Source of the DNA: Pseudomonas donghuensis
GTDB taxonomy: Bacteria; Pseudomonadota; Gammaproteobacteria; Pseudomonadales; Pseudomonadaceae
NCBI RefSeq assembly: GCF_000259195.1
Contig: NZ_JH650767.1
Location: 115,694-179,693 of the forward strand
DNA length: 64,000 nucleotides
Direction: 5' to 3'
Numbering within the stretch: position 1 is the first letter of the stretch; each line of letters begins with the position of its first letter. Under the pieces are notes generated by a model. The model ran no database searches, was not told the DNA's origin, and saw nothing but the letters and a program-made list of their open reading frames with translations. The translations under genes were made by a program, and so were the position numbers. This document shows positions 24,598-33,717 of the stretch, in pieces.

Positions 24598-25227
24598 TTA
24601 CAGAACCCCCAGCAGATACACGACGGTGAACACGCAGATCCAGACCACGTCCAGGAAGTGCCAGAACAGGCTCAGGCAGCTCATGCGGGTCTTGGCGGTA
24701 CCGGTGATACCGTGCTTGTTGATCTGGTACATCATCACCGCCATCCAGATCAGACCTGCGGTCACGTGCAGGCCGTGGGTACCGACCAGCGCGAAGAACG
24801 CCGACAGGAAGCCACTGCGCTGCGGGCCGAAGCCCTCGGCGATCAGGTGATGGAACTCATAGACTTCCATCGCGATGAAGCCGGCACCGAACAGGAAGGT
24901 GACAGCCAACCAGCCCAGCACGCCGCCCTTGTTGCCTTTGAACATCTGCAACATGGCGAAGCCGAAGGTGATACTCGAGAACAGCAGCAGTGCGGTTTCG
25001 ACCGCGACAAAGTCCAGCTGGAAAATGTCGTGACCCGACGGGCCGCCGGCAAAACTGCCGGACAGCACCGCGTAGGTGGCGAAGAGCGACGCAAACAGGA
25101 TGCAGTCGGTCATCAGGTACAGCCAGAAACCGAATACGGTCATCTGGCCCGAGTCGTGGTGGTGGTCGTCATGCCCATGGTCGTGACCATGAGCATGAGT
25201 ATCAGCGTTAATTACATGACTGGACAT
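24598..25227 (-). CDS. cyoC: Cytochrome bo3 ubiquinol oxidase subunit III
   Basis: A 209-residue, five-helix subunit of the haem-copper oxidase. The N-terminus has a histidine-rich stretch ([15 protein letters not shown]). Then [40 protein letters not shown] and [16 protein letters not shown] follow the subunit III family. The His-rich N-terminus may bind metal, which is a guess. Directly follows cyoB. Confidence 0.96.
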   Translation of the reverse strand: MSSHVINADTHAHGHDHGHDDHHHDSGQMTVFGFWLYLMTDCILFASLFATYAVLSGSFAGGPSGHDIFQLDFVAVETALLLFSSITFGFAMLQMFKGNKGGVLGWLAVTFLFGAGFIAMEVYEFHHLIAEGFGPQRSGFLSAFFALVGTHGLHVTAGLIWMAVMMYQINKHGITGTAKTRMSCLSLFWHFLDVVWICVFTVVYLLGVL

Positions 25228-25230
25228 TGA

Positions 25231-27249
25231 TTAAACCCGTTCAAACGATTCGACACGTGCGCCAACCGGGGTACCGGTAGCCAGGCCCAGGGACTTCATG
25301 CGCTCACCTTCGATGCGCGCCACTTCCTCGGCTGGAACCATGTAGCCCTGGTCGTCACGAGCAGCGTGGGCGACGAAGACCGCGATGGTACCGATCAGGC
25401 TTGCGCCGACCAGCCACCAGATGTGCCAGATGAAGGCGAAACCGAATACGGTGAGCAAGGCACCCATGAACACACCGGTAGAGGTGTTGTTCGGCATGTG
25501 GATCGCTTCGTACTTGGCTGGAACCTTGTAAGCCTTACCGGCTTGCTTGGTTTCGTGCCATGCATCCAGATCGACATTCTCAGGCATGCTGGCGAAGTTG
25601 TAGAACGGCGGTGGCGACGAAGTCGACCATTCCAGGGTACGGCCGCCCCATGGGTCGCCGGTCACGTCCATGTTGTCCTTGCGGTCGCGGATCGAGACGT
25701 ACAGCTGGATCAGCTGGCAAGCGATACCGAACAGGATCAGCACGGCGCCGAACACGGCTACGTACAGGTAGGGTTCCCACAGTGGGTTGTCGGAGTGGTT
25801 CAGACGACGGGTCATACCCATGAAGCCCAGTGCGTACAGCGGCATGAAGGCCACGTAGAAACCGGAGATCCAGAACCAGAAGGCAGCTTTGCCCCACTTC
25901 TCGTTCAGGGTGAAACCGAAGGCTTTCGGGAACCAGAAGGCGAAGCCGGCAATGTAGCCGAACACCGCACCACCGATGATCACGTTGTGGAAGTGAGCGA
26001 TTACGAACAGGCTGTTGTGCAGGACGAAGTCAGCACCTGGAACAGCCAGCAGTACGCCGGTCATACCACCGATCGAGAAGGTCACCATGAAGCCCAGGGT
26101 CCACAGCACCGGTGCGGTGAAGCGCAGACGGCCCTGGTAGATCGTGAACAGCCAGTTGAACAGCTTCACCCCGGTCGGAATCGAGATCAGCATGGTCGCC
26201 AGACCGAAGAAGGTGTTGACGCTGGCGCCCGAACCCATGGTGAAGAAGTGGTGCAGCCATACCGCAAAGCCCAGTACCGCGATCGCGCCCGAAGCGTAGA
26301 TCATCGACTTGTGGCCAAACAGGCGTTTGCCGGCGAAGGTCGAGGTGACTTCCGAGAACACACCGAAGGCCGGCAGGATCAGGATGTAAACCTCAGGGTG
26401 ACCCCAGGCCCAGAACAGGTTGACGTACATCATCGGGTTCCCACCAAGCTCGTTGGTGAAAATGTGGAAGTCCAGATAACGGTCAACAGTCAGCAGAGCC
26501 AGTGCAGCGGTCAGGATCGGGAACGAAGCGACGATCAGCACGTTGGCCCAGGTGCAGGTCCAGGTGAAGATCGGCATGTCCATCAGCTTCATGCCAGGGG
26601 CGCGCATTTTCAGCACGGTGGCGAGGAAGTTGACACCCGTTAGCGTCGTACCCAGACCCGATAGCTGTAGCGCCCAGATGTAGTAGTCGACACCCACGCC
26701 AGGGCTGTACTGGATACCCGCCAGCGGTGGATAGGCGACCCAGCCGGTCTTGGCGAACTCACCAACACCCAGGGAGACGTTGACCAGCACGACGCCGGAC
26801 ACCAGCAGCCAGAAGCTCAGGGAGTTCAGGAACGGGAAGGCAACGTCACGTGCACCGATCTGCAGAGGCAGGGCCAGGTTCATCAGGCCGGTGAAGAATG
26901 GCATTGCCATGAAGATGATCATGATCACACCGTGAGCGGTGAAGATCTGGTCATAGTGTTCGGGAGGCAGGTAGCCCTCGGAACCTCCGGTGGCCATGGC
27001 CAGCTGCGTGCGCATCATGATGGCGTCGGCAAAGCCGCGCAGCAGCATGATCATCGCGACGATGATGTACATCACCCCGATTTTCTTGTGGTCGACCGAA
27101 GTCAGCCACTCAGACCACAGGTAGGTCCATTTCTTGAAATAGGTGATTGCACCGATCAACGCAATACCGCCGAGCGCGATCATGGCAAGTGTCACCATGA
27201 CTATCGGCTCGTGATACGGAATCGCATCCAGACTTAGTTTACCGAACAT
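25231..27249 (-). CDS. cyoB: Cytochrome bo3 ubiquinol oxidase subunit I
   Basis: The 672-residue catalytic subunit, which carries heme b, heme o3 and CuB and pumps protons while reducing oxygen to water. The haem-copper signature [20 protein letters not shown] supplies a CuB His and the cross-linked Tyr. LHHFFTMG gives the other two CuB histidines, and HFHNVIIGG the heme ligands. Three bases separate it from cyoA. As the terminal oxidase for high oxygen it is expected to oppose the ANR-regulated oxidases. Confidence 0.98.
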   Translation of the reverse strand: MFGKLSLDAIPYHEPIVMVTLAMIALGGIALIGAITYFKKWTYLWSEWLTSVDHKKIGVMYIIVAMIMLLRGFADAIMMRTQLAMATGGSEGYLPPEHYDQIFTAHGVIMIIFMAMPFFTGLMNLALPLQIGARDVAFPFLNSLSFWLLVSGVVLVNVSLGVGEFAKTGWVAYPPLAGIQYSPGVGVDYYIWALQLSGLGTTLTGVNFLATVLKMRAPGMKLMDMPIFTWTCTWANVLIVASFPILTAALALLTVDRYLDFHIFTNELGGNPMMYVNLFWAWGHPEVYILILPAFGVFSEVTSTFAGKRLFGHKSMIYASGAIAVLGFAVWLHHFFTMGSGASVNTFFGLATMLISIPTGVKLFNWLFTIYQGRLRFTAPVLWTLGFMVTFSIGGMTGVLLAVPGADFVLHNSLFVIAHFHNVIIGGAVFGYIAGFAFWFPKAFGFTLNEKWGKAAFWFWISGFYVAFMPLYALGFMGMTRRLNHSDNPLWEPYLYVAVFGAVLILFGIACQLIQLYVSIRDRKDNMDVTGDPWGGRTLEWSTSSPPPFYNFASMPENVDLDAWHETKQAGKAYKVPAKYEAIHMPNNTSTGVFMGALLTVFGFAFIWHIWWLVGASLIGTIAVFVAHAARDDQGYMVPAEEVARIEGERMKSLGLATGTPVGARVESFERV

Positions 27250-27252
27250 CTC

Positions 27253-28197
27253 TTACTCCTCTGCCCCAGCAGCTGAATGCATAGTCACGTCCATCCCTTC
27301 GGTACCGGCCGCTTCTTTGCTCTGCTCTTTTTCGTGGACCGGCCGACCGCGGTTCATGCCTTCGTACTTGTCGACGATGGACTGGAACTGCTCAGGCGAG
27401 GCCACGCTGTACAGCGCGACTGGATTGTTTTCGCTCGTTTTGGCCAATGCCGCGTATTCAGCCGCATCCAGCTGTTTAGGCGATTGCTTGACTTCGTTCA
27501 CCCATGCTTCGAAATCAGCCTGGGAGGTGGCGGTTGCCTTGAACTTCATACCGGTGAAACCAGCACCGCTGTAGTTGGCGGAGATACCGTCGAACTCACC
27601 GTTCTCGTTGGCGATCAGGTGCAGTTTGGTGGTCATGCCAGCCATTGCGTAGATCTGCCCGCCCAGGCCCGGGATGAAGAAGGAGTTCATCACCGAATCG
27701 GAGGTCACGCGGAAGTTGACCGGGGTGTTGGCCGGGAAGACGATCTTGTTGACCGTGGCAATGCCTTGTTCCGGGTAGATGAACAGCCATTTCCAGTCCA
27801 GGGCGACCACGTCGATCTGCACCGGCTTCACGTCGGAAACCAGCGGACGATACGGGTCCAGCTCATGGGTGGTCTTGTAGGTGACGTAACCCAGGGCAAT
27901 GATGATCAGCACCGGGATGGTCCAGACCGCCACTTCGATCTTGGTCGAGTGCGACCAGTCCGGGGTGTAGGTGGCTGCCTTGTTGGAAGCGCGATACTTC
28001 CAGGCAAACGCCAGGGTCATGAAAATGACAGGAATCACCACCAGCAACATCAAGCCGGTAGCGATCAGGATAAGGTTCTTTTGCTCAATGCCGACCTGGC
28101 CCTTCGGGTCGAGCAGGGTCCAGTTGCACCCACTGAGTAAAAGCATGCCTAAAAAGGGCAGAATGCCAAACAGTCTGGGGTAACGCTTTTTACTCAT
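27253..28197 (-). CDS. cyoA: Cytochrome bo3 ubiquinol oxidase subunit II (lipoprotein)
   Basis: A 314-residue membrane-anchored lipoprotein. LGMLLLSGCNW gives a lipobox with Cys24. Two membrane helices follow (LILIATGLMLLVVIPVIFMT and VAVWTIPVLIIIALGYVTY) before the periplasmic cupredoxin-like domain (VVALDWKWLFIYPEQGIATV), which lacks the CuA ligands as expected for a quinol oxidase. ATG at 28197 is chosen because the lipoprotein signal starts there and AGAGGTCGTGAG lies before it. First gene of the cyo operon. Confidence 0.97.
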   Translation of the reverse strand: MSKKRYPRLFGILPFLGMLLLSGCNWTLLDPKGQVGIEQKNLILIATGLMLLVVIPVIFMTLAFAWKYRASNKAATYTPDWSHSTKIEVAVWTIPVLIIIALGYVTYKTTHELDPYRPLVSDVKPVQIDVVALDWKWLFIYPEQGIATVNKIVFPANTPVNFRVTSDSVMNSFFIPGLGGQIYAMAGMTTKLHLIANENGEFDGISANYSGAGFTGMKFKATATSQADFEAWVNEVKQSPKQLDAAEYAALAKTSENNPVALYSVASPEQFQSIVDKYEGMNRGRPVHEKEQSKEAAGTEGMDVTMHSAAGAEE

Positions 28198-28681
28198 CTC
28201 ACGACCTCTAGAGCAGCTTGCTTCAATGCAATTTGTGTTTTGGTCGCCAACACTTCGTCCTGCCAAGCGTCAGCATTTATGGGATCGAATACGGTCATGC
28301 CTTGAGGCCAGCTGCGGCGGCTCGGCATAAACCGGGTATTACGGTGTTTATTGTTTTGACTTCAGTAGGCAACAGGCCTGTCTTCAGACCAATTCCATTT
28401 GGTGCGGGAAATCACGGAGGGGGGTCAGCCCGGCATCGCCGCAGGCGATGCTCGTCAGAGTCAGCGAAAAGAGCCTGGGCTCCTTTAATCCTGCGACTCG
28501 CAAGCGGTGCCGAACGGAAATTGGGGGCGATTGTAGATAGGTAACCAATCGTTGACTATGACTTATTGAGCAACAGTCCTTTACCGATTACGTAACAATA
28601 GCGCCTGAAAAATCAGTTTCGCGACAGTTTGTCGCACCCCTTCCAATACCCCTGGAACGCCCGTTTTACAAGGGCCGAGAC
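28198..28681 (-). promoter_or_regulatory. Long leader and promoter region of the cyo operon
   Basis: This gap of about 560 bases between dsbB and cyoA holds no gene. On the minus strand TAGTCA (28552-28557) and TACAAT (28529-28534) are 17 bases apart and form a plausible sigma-70 promoter, giving a leader of some 320 bases. A hairpin with stem GCATCGCC/GGCGATGC lies near 28433-28452. An A-rich stretch (ACCAAAACACAAATTG) sits shortly before cyoA, the kind of place where Hfq/Crc could act. All of this is prediction. Confidence 0.4.
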
Positions 28682-28699
28682 TTGATCAGGATCAAGTCT
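28678..28699. promoter_or_regulatory. ANR/FNR box
   Basis: TTGAT-CAGG-ATCAA at 28682-28695 is a perfect ANR/FNR consensus, and the surrounding AGACTTGAT...ATCAAGTCT arms extend the palindrome to 22 bases. It lies between dsbB and the cyo operon. Control of cyo by ANR, the oxygen-sensing regulator, is the likely role; ANR is known to influence terminal oxidase choice in P. putida. Confidence 0.75.
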
Positions 28700-28760
28700 G
28701 GTGCGACAAACTTTGCAAATCTCATTGCGCAACGGACTTGCGTCAACACATGACTTTTGT

Positions 28761-29267
28761 CTAAGCCTGGCGGCGGTTGCGGTAGATGCCCAGAGGCACC
28801 AGAACGGCGGTCAGGATAAAGGCCGCCAGGGCCCATTGCGCCAGGGACAGGCCCATGACCGGCGGGTACGGCGTGGAGCAGAAACCATCGACCTGGAACA
28901 CCAGTGGCAGCACCGACGCCAGCGGCAGGCCGTCGACGATCGGTTGCAGGGTATCGATGCCGCAACTGACCGCTGGATTGGCCAGAATGTACACATGATT
29001 ACCGGCAGCGGCGATACCGCCGATGGCGCTGAGCACCACCAGGCCTTCGAGCACGGTCAGGCTGCGTTTGCCGGGCATGGCCGCACCGATGAAGGCAAAC
29101 AGCGCGATCAGCAGCAAGGCATAGCGTTGCAGGATGCACAGCGGGCATGGCGCCTCGCCCAGCACGATCTGCATGTACAGCGCCCCGCCGATCAGGGCCA
29201 GGCAGATCACCCCCAGCAGTACCAGAAAGCGCCGTTCCCGATTCAGGCGCGATGTTTGCTCGTTCAT
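28761..29267 (-). CDS. dsbB: Disulfide bond formation protein B
   Basis: A 168-residue inner-membrane protein with four helices that reoxidises DsbA and passes electrons to quinone. The first redox pair is Cys41-Cys44 in APCPLCILQR, and the second is Cys102 and Cys130 in VSCGIDTL and VDGFCSTP. The sequence fits the DsbB family and its usual length. It lies upstream of cyo in the same direction, separated by the ANR-box region. Confidence 0.93.
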   Translation of the reverse strand: MNEQTSRLNRERRFLVLLGVICLALIGGALYMQIVLGEAPCPLCILQRYALLLIALFAFIGAAMPGKRSLTVLEGLVVLSAIGGIAAAGNHVYILANPAVSCGIDTLQPIVDGLPLASVLPLVFQVDGFCSTPYPPVMGLSLAQWALAAFILTAVLVPLGIYRNRRQA

Positions 29268-29437
29268 TGCTGTTCCTTCGTAGACTGGATGGCTCGACTG
29301 CCGATACGCAATTCTACACGCTGAAGCAGACCATAGAGAGCGGCAAAAGTGCCGCGCCAGGCCCTCGTGGAGAGAAGCGAAGAGCAGAATACTGATTTGC
29401 CACTATCTTAGTCCTGTGGATTACCCTATCATTAACA

Positions 29438-29453
29438 CTGTACAAATAAACAG
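29438..29453. promoter_or_regulatory. LexA (SOS) box upstream of yebG
   Basis: CTGTACAAATAAACAG is a full 16-base CTGT-N8-ACAG LexA site, about 40 bases before the yebG start. It supports SOS control of yebG. Confidence 0.8.
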
Positions 29454-29493
29454 TATCGAATACATCGATTACCAAAGGCATGTGAGGTGATGA

Positions 29494-29757
29494 ATGGCCG
29501 TCGAAGTGGTATACCGCAGCAGCCGCGACCTGGAGCGCTTGTTCATGGATAAAGCCGAAGCAGACCGTCACGACAAGATGCTCGAGCTGGCCGAGCTGTT
29601 GGCCGAGGTCCTGAAGAAAGCCGTGCCTTCGCTGAGCGAACAGCAGGTCGAGGATGCCGGTATCTATATGGCGAAAAACCGTGATGTGTTCGCCAAGGCC
29701 TTCAAGAGCCAGCCCGACGCCCTGTCCGAGTTGCTCAACGACAGTACCGCCGAGTAA
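29494..29757 (+). CDS. yebG: YebG family DNA-damage-inducible protein
   Basis: An 87-residue small protein. It opens AVEVVYRSSRDLERLFMDKA, followed by EADRHDKMLELAELLAEVL, the YebG pattern in which the N-terminal beta region precedes a helical core. YebG is an SOS-regulated protein of unknown molecular role. GAGGTGATGA lies before the ATG and a LexA box lies upstream, in agreement with the family's regulation. Confidence 0.88.
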   Translation: MAVEVVYRSSRDLERLFMDKAEADRHDKMLELAELLAEVLKKAVPSLSEQQVEDAGIYMAKNRDVFAKAFKSQPDALSELLNDSTAE

Positions 29758-29763
29758 CCGTCT

Positions 29764-30783
29764 TCAGTTGTAGATCAACTGCTCGGCCAGCATCTGCGCC
29801 ACCCGCGCCGGCGAGCGCTTCTCGGCCTGGGCATGAGCGAAGACCTCGGTCAGGCGCAAGGGGATGCGCGCCAGGTGCGCGGTAATGGTGCTCAGGTCCT
29901 CGCCACGGTGCCTGAGCGCCACGTAGATCAACCCGCCGGCATTGATCACGTAATCCGGGGCATAAAGGATGCCGCGGCTTTCCAGCTGATCGGCCACCTG
30001 CAAGGTGGTCAACTGGTTGTTGGCCGCCCCCGCCACCGCCGCACAGCGCAACTGCATCACGCTCTGCCCCGTGAGCACCGGCCCTATCCCGCACGGGGCA
30101 AAGATGTCGCAGGGTGTGCTGATCAACATCTCGTTGGCCACCGGCCGGGCATTGAACTGCTCAATGGCCAGTTGCACCCGCCCCGGGTCATGATCACTGA
30201 CCAGCAACTCGGCACCCGCTGCATGCAACTGCTCAGCCAGCGCATAACCGACATTGCCCAGGCCCTGCACGGCAATACGCAAACCTTCGAGGTTATCGCT
30301 GCCCAGGCGTGCCATCGAGGTAGCGCGAATGCCGGCGAACACACCCATGGCCGCATGCGGCGAGGGGTCGCCGGCAGCGGTGGTGCTGGTGACATGCTGG
30401 GTGGTCTGGGCGATGCAGTCCATGTCCAGGGTCGAGGTGCCGCTGTCCACGGCCGTAATGAAGCGCCCCTGCAGGGTATCGACAAAGCGCCCGAACGCCT
30501 CGAACAAGGCTGCACGGTTTTCCACATGGGGGTTGCGAATGATCACCGCCTTGCCCCCGCCCAACGGCAACCCTGCCAGCGCAGCCTTGTAACTCATGCC
30601 CTGGGCCAGGCGGATGGCGTCGATCATGGCGCTGTCGTCGTCCGGGTAAGCCAGGTAGCGGCAACCTCCCATGGCCGGGCCCAGGTGTTCGCTATGAATG
30701 GCGACCACTGCTTTGAGGCCGGTCGGCGGATCGATGCACAGGTGCAGCGACTGCGTGCGGGTGCTTTGCATGAGAGCGAACAT
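29764..30783 (-). CDS. Leu/Phe/Val dehydrogenase (Glu/Leu/Phe/Val dehydrogenase family)
   Basis: A 339-residue NAD-dependent amino-acid dehydrogenase catalysing reversible oxidative deamination of branched or aromatic amino acids. AMGGCRYLAYP, SYKAALAGLPLGGGKAVI with the catalytic lysine, and VQGLGNVGYALAEQLHAAGA with the nucleotide-binding fold are visible. PCDIFAPCGIGPVL is the family's substrate-pocket stretch. The nearby hmg cluster suggests phenylalanine/tyrosine catabolism, but substrate preference cannot be read. ATG at 30783 is used. Confidence 0.88.
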   Translation of the reverse strand: MFALMQSTRTQSLHLCIDPPTGLKAVVAIHSEHLGPAMGGCRYLAYPDDDSAMIDAIRLAQGMSYKAALAGLPLGGGKAVIIRNPHVENRAALFEAFGRFVDTLQGRFITAVDSGTSTLDMDCIAQTTQHVTSTTAAGDPSPHAAMGVFAGIRATSMARLGSDNLEGLRIAVQGLGNVGYALAEQLHAAGAELLVSDHDPGRVQLAIEQFNARPVANEMLISTPCDIFAPCGIGPVLTGQSVMQLRCAAVAGAANNQLTTLQVADQLESRGILYAPDYVINAGGLIYVALRHRGEDLSTITAHLARIPLRLTEVFAHAQAEKRSPARVAQMLAEQLIYN

Positions 30784-30908
30784 CAACGGGCTCCTCGATG
30801 AGGTGCTGATCCCAGTATAGGTCGCGCTTTCACGCCTGATGACAACACTCGGACCACTGGACGAAAAGCCGCGCCAGCGCTACAACAGAAGCTTGAGCGG
30901 AGATTGTC

Positions 30909-31715
30909 ATGAACCCACGTAGCGCCTGCCTGGCTTGCCTTGAACGTGATCCGGTCGCCTTGCTGGAAGCGGCACTGTGGATTGCTGCCGAGCACGATGA
31001 GAGCGTGGTGCCGGCGCAGGTCCTGGCCGAGGTTCAGGCATTGCAGCAGGAGGTCAGCGCCGGGCTGCCGATGCTGCCGCTCAGCGAACTGGCCCAACCC
31101 TTGTTGCGCCGCCTCAACGCCCTGGGTTTCCAGCAGGACGAGTACCACCCCCTGCGGCCCCAGTCGGCGCTGCTCGACAAAGTCATGCAGCGTCGCCGCG
31201 GTCAACCATTGGCCCTGGCCCTGCTGACCCTGGAACTGGCCCGTGGCCTGTCGATCCCCCTTGAGGGCGTGAACTTCCCCGGGCATTTCCTCTTGCGGGT
31301 GCCAGGCGCCGATCACCTGCTCGATCCTTGTGGCGGGCGGCGCCTGTACCCGGCCGATTGCCGCGAACTGCTGGGCCGTCAGTTCGGCCCGCAACTGGCC
31401 CTGAGCGCCGACCACCTGCTGACCGCCAGCCCTATGCAGATGCTCCAGCGCCTGTCACGCAACCTGCGCCAATTGCACGCCAGCCACGATGACTACCTCG
31501 AAGCCCTGAAGGATGCCGAACGGGTGTTGCAGCTGGGCCCGGGCACGGCTGCCGACTACATGGCACGCGCCACCCTGTATCAGCACCTGGAATGCCCCCA
31601 GGCCGAACGCTTCGACCTGGAGCACGCCCTGCTGCTCAGTGACGATCCAATCCAGCGCTTGCGCCTGACGGAACGCCTGAGTCATTTGCCACCGGCGTCG
31701 CCATCGGTGCATTGA
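30909..31715 (+). CDS. SirB1 family protein (transglutaminase-like with TPR)
   Basis: A 268-residue protein. The transglutaminase-like core has LLDKVMQRRRGQPLALALLT, then EGVNFPGHFLLRV and HLLDPCGGRRLYP. The C-terminal half is helical with TPR-like repeats (DDYLEALKDAERVLQLGPGT). GGAGATTGTC precedes the ATG. The family's activity is unknown. Its 3' end overlaps the convergent MFS transporter gene by 80 bases, so transcripts from both genes are complementary there. Confidence 0.85.
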   Translation: MNPRSACLACLERDPVALLEAALWIAAEHDESVVPAQVLAEVQALQQEVSAGLPMLPLSELAQPLLRRLNALGFQQDEYHPLRPQSALLDKVMQRRRGQPLALALLTLELARGLSIPLEGVNFPGHFLLRVPGADHLLDPCGGRRLYPADCRELLGRQFGPQLALSADHLLTASPMQMLQRLSRNLRQLHASHDDYLEALKDAERVLQLGPGTAADYMARATLYQHLECPQAERFDLEHALLLSDDPIQRLRLTERLSHLPPASPSVH

Positions 31716-33030
31716 CCGCCTCGGCCGGGCTGCGCACCTGAATGATCAACAACGCTGCCAGCACCGCCGGAATCGCGCAGAAGAAGAATATCTGCTCGAC
31801 CGGCAGGTGCATGGCCAACAGCAGGCTGCCGAACAGCGGCCCGAGGATCGAACCAAAGCGCCCTACCCCCAGCGCCCACCCCGTGCCGGTGGCGCGCACC
31901 TGGGCTGGATAGAAGTTGCTGGTAAAGGCGTTGAGCGTCAATTGCCCGCCGATGATGCAGAAACCGGCGGCGAACACGCAGACCACCAGCCAACGCGGGT
32001 TGCTGTGGTTCAGGCCGACCAGCACGGTAAACACCGCCGCCGCCAGCAGCACGGCACTGAGCAGGCGCACCTTGCGCTTGAGGCGGTCGGCGAACCAGGC
32101 CATGAACACCGCACCCAGGGTGCCGGCAAACAGGAACATCGAGGTCACCAGGTTGGCCTGATTCAGGGCCAGACCGCTTTCAAGCAGCAGCGAGGGCAGC
32201 CAACTGATCATGAAGTACAAAAGGATCAGGCTGACGAAGAAGGTCGACCAGATCAACAGGGTCGGCCTGGCGTAGCCATCACGAAACAGCGCCACGACAG
32301 TGAGTTTGTTCTGGTTGTCTGCCATGGCCTGCGCACTGGCTGCAGGCGGCTGCCAGCCCGGGAGCATCTTCGCCGTGATCTTGAGCAGGCGCGCATAGGG
32401 CGGCGCATCACGCAGCAAGCGGGGCAAGGATTCAGGCAGGTACAAGACCAGGAACGGAAACAACAGCAGCGGCGCAATACCGCCGGCGAGGAACACCGCC
32501 TGCCAGCCGAAGCTGTCGATAAACCCGGCAGCGACGAAACCGCCCGCAGCGCCCCCCAGCGAGAAACCGCAAGCGGCCAGCGTGACCATCAGGGTACGCA
32601 AGCGCGGCGGCGCATACTCGGACATCAGCGCCATGGCACTGGGCATTGCCCCGCCCATGCCGATGCCACACACAAAGCGCGCCAGCATCAGGCTGTTGAG
32701 GGAGTTGGCGAACACCATCATCACGGTCAGGCTGGAGTACAGCAGTACACAGCACAGCAGCACCCGACGCACACCAAAACGATCCGCCAGCGGCGTCACC
32801 GCCAGCGAACCGAGGGTCAGGCCCAGCAGGTTGGCGCTGAACACCGGCCCGAATGCGGCCTTCTCCAGGCCCCAGTCCTGGGCCAGAGAAGGAATCACAT
32901 AGCCCAGCACCTGAGCATCATAACCATCGGTAACCAGCAATAAGGCGAGTAACAACAGCAATAACCACTGATAACGCGACACGGGCCGGGCATCCAGCGC
33001 CGTGCGAAAGCTGGCAATCTGATTGTGCAT
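31636..33030 (-). CDS. MFS transporter, aromatic acid:H+ symporter type (PcaK-like)
   Basis: A 464-residue transporter with 12 predicted helices. DGYDAQVLGYVIPSLAQDWG in the first helix, GSLAVTPLADRFGVRRVLLC in the loop 2-3 motif and ARFVCGIGMGGAMPSAMALM are typical of the aromatic-acid symporter branch. It follows maiA in the homogentisate cluster and so may import an aromatic acid such as 4-hydroxyphenylpyruvate or homogentisate. The exact substrate is inferred from context. Confidence 0.88.
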   Translation of the reverse strand: MHNQIASFRTALDARPVSRYQWLLLLLLALLLVTDGYDAQVLGYVIPSLAQDWGLEKAAFGPVFSANLLGLTLGSLAVTPLADRFGVRRVLLCCVLLYSSLTVMMVFANSLNSLMLARFVCGIGMGGAMPSAMALMSEYAPPRLRTLMVTLAACGFSLGGAAGGFVAAGFIDSFGWQAVFLAGGIAPLLLFPFLVLYLPESLPRLLRDAPPYARLLKITAKMLPGWQPPAASAQAMADNQNKLTVVALFRDGYARPTLLIWSTFFVSLILLYFMISWLPSLLLESGLALNQANLVTSMFLFAGTLGAVFMAWFADRLKRKVRLLSAVLLAAAVFTVLVGLNHSNPRWLVVCVFAAGFCIIGGQLTLNAFTSNFYPAQVRATGTGWALGVGRFGSILGPLFGSLLLAMHLPVEQIFFFCAIPAVLAALLIIQVRSPAEAVNAPMATPVANDSGVPSGASAGLDRH

Positions 33031-33078
33031 CGCAAGGTACCTTTTATTGTTATGGGTATCAGGTGCGGGCAGCGGGGT

Positions 33079-33705
33079 TTATGGCGTATCGGGCTGCCTC
33101 GACGGATGAGCCTGGGCGAACGCCGCATGTTGCTCGGCCAGCGCGGCGACCCGGCGAATGCGCGGGAAGCCACTGAGGTCGATGTTGAAGCGTTCGGCGG
33201 CATACAGTTGCGGAATCAGGTAGACATCAGCCAGCCCCGGCTCGTCGCCAAAGCAGAAGCCTTCATCGCCGATCAACTGCTCGACAGCAGCCAGGCCCTG
33301 GCTGATCCAGTGGCCGATCCACTGGTTGACCTGGGCGTCATCGTGGCCCAGGCCACGCAACTGGTTAAGCACACTGACGTTGTGCAGCGGATGAATATCG
33401 CAGCCGATCAACGCCGCAACACCACGGGCCTGGGCCCGCCGAAGCGGATCTTGCGGCAGCAGCGCCGGCTGTGGATAAACCTCTTCCAGGTATTCGATGA
33501 TCGCTGGCGACTGCACCAGCACCTCACCGGAGTCGACCTTCAGCGCCGGCACCCGCCCTTGCGGGTTGAGGGCCAGGAAGTGCGCCTCGCGCTGCTCGCC
33601 CTTGAGCAGGTTGACCGGCAGTTGCCGGACCTCCAGCTGCTTGAGCGCCAGGGCAATCCGCACCCGGTAGGACGAGGTCGAGCGGTAGTAGGTAAAGAGT
33701 TCCAT
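33079..33705 (-). CDS. maiA: Maleylacetoacetate isomerase
   Basis: A 208-residue zeta-class glutathione transferase (HmgC) converting maleylacetoacetate to fumarylacetoacetate. The start MELFTYYRSTSSYRVRIALA has the family's SSYRVRIAL glutathione-binding loop. VLVQSPAIIEYLEEVYP and FCFGDEPGLADVYLIPQLYA follow. It is 12 bases after fahA in the same operon. Together with hmgA and fahA it finishes tyrosine and phenylalanine breakdown to fumarate and acetoacetate. Confidence 0.95.
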   Translation of the reverse strand: MELFTYYRSTSSYRVRIALALKQLEVRQLPVNLLKGEQREAHFLALNPQGRVPALKVDSGEVLVQSPAIIEYLEEVYPQPALLPQDPLRRAQARGVAALIGCDIHPLHNVSVLNQLRGLGHDDAQVNQWIGHWISQGLAAVEQLIGDEGFCFGDEPGLADVYLIPQLYAAERFNIDLSGFPRIRRVAALAEQHAAFAQAHPSRQPDTP

Positions 33706-33717
33706 GGCCCTGCCCTC

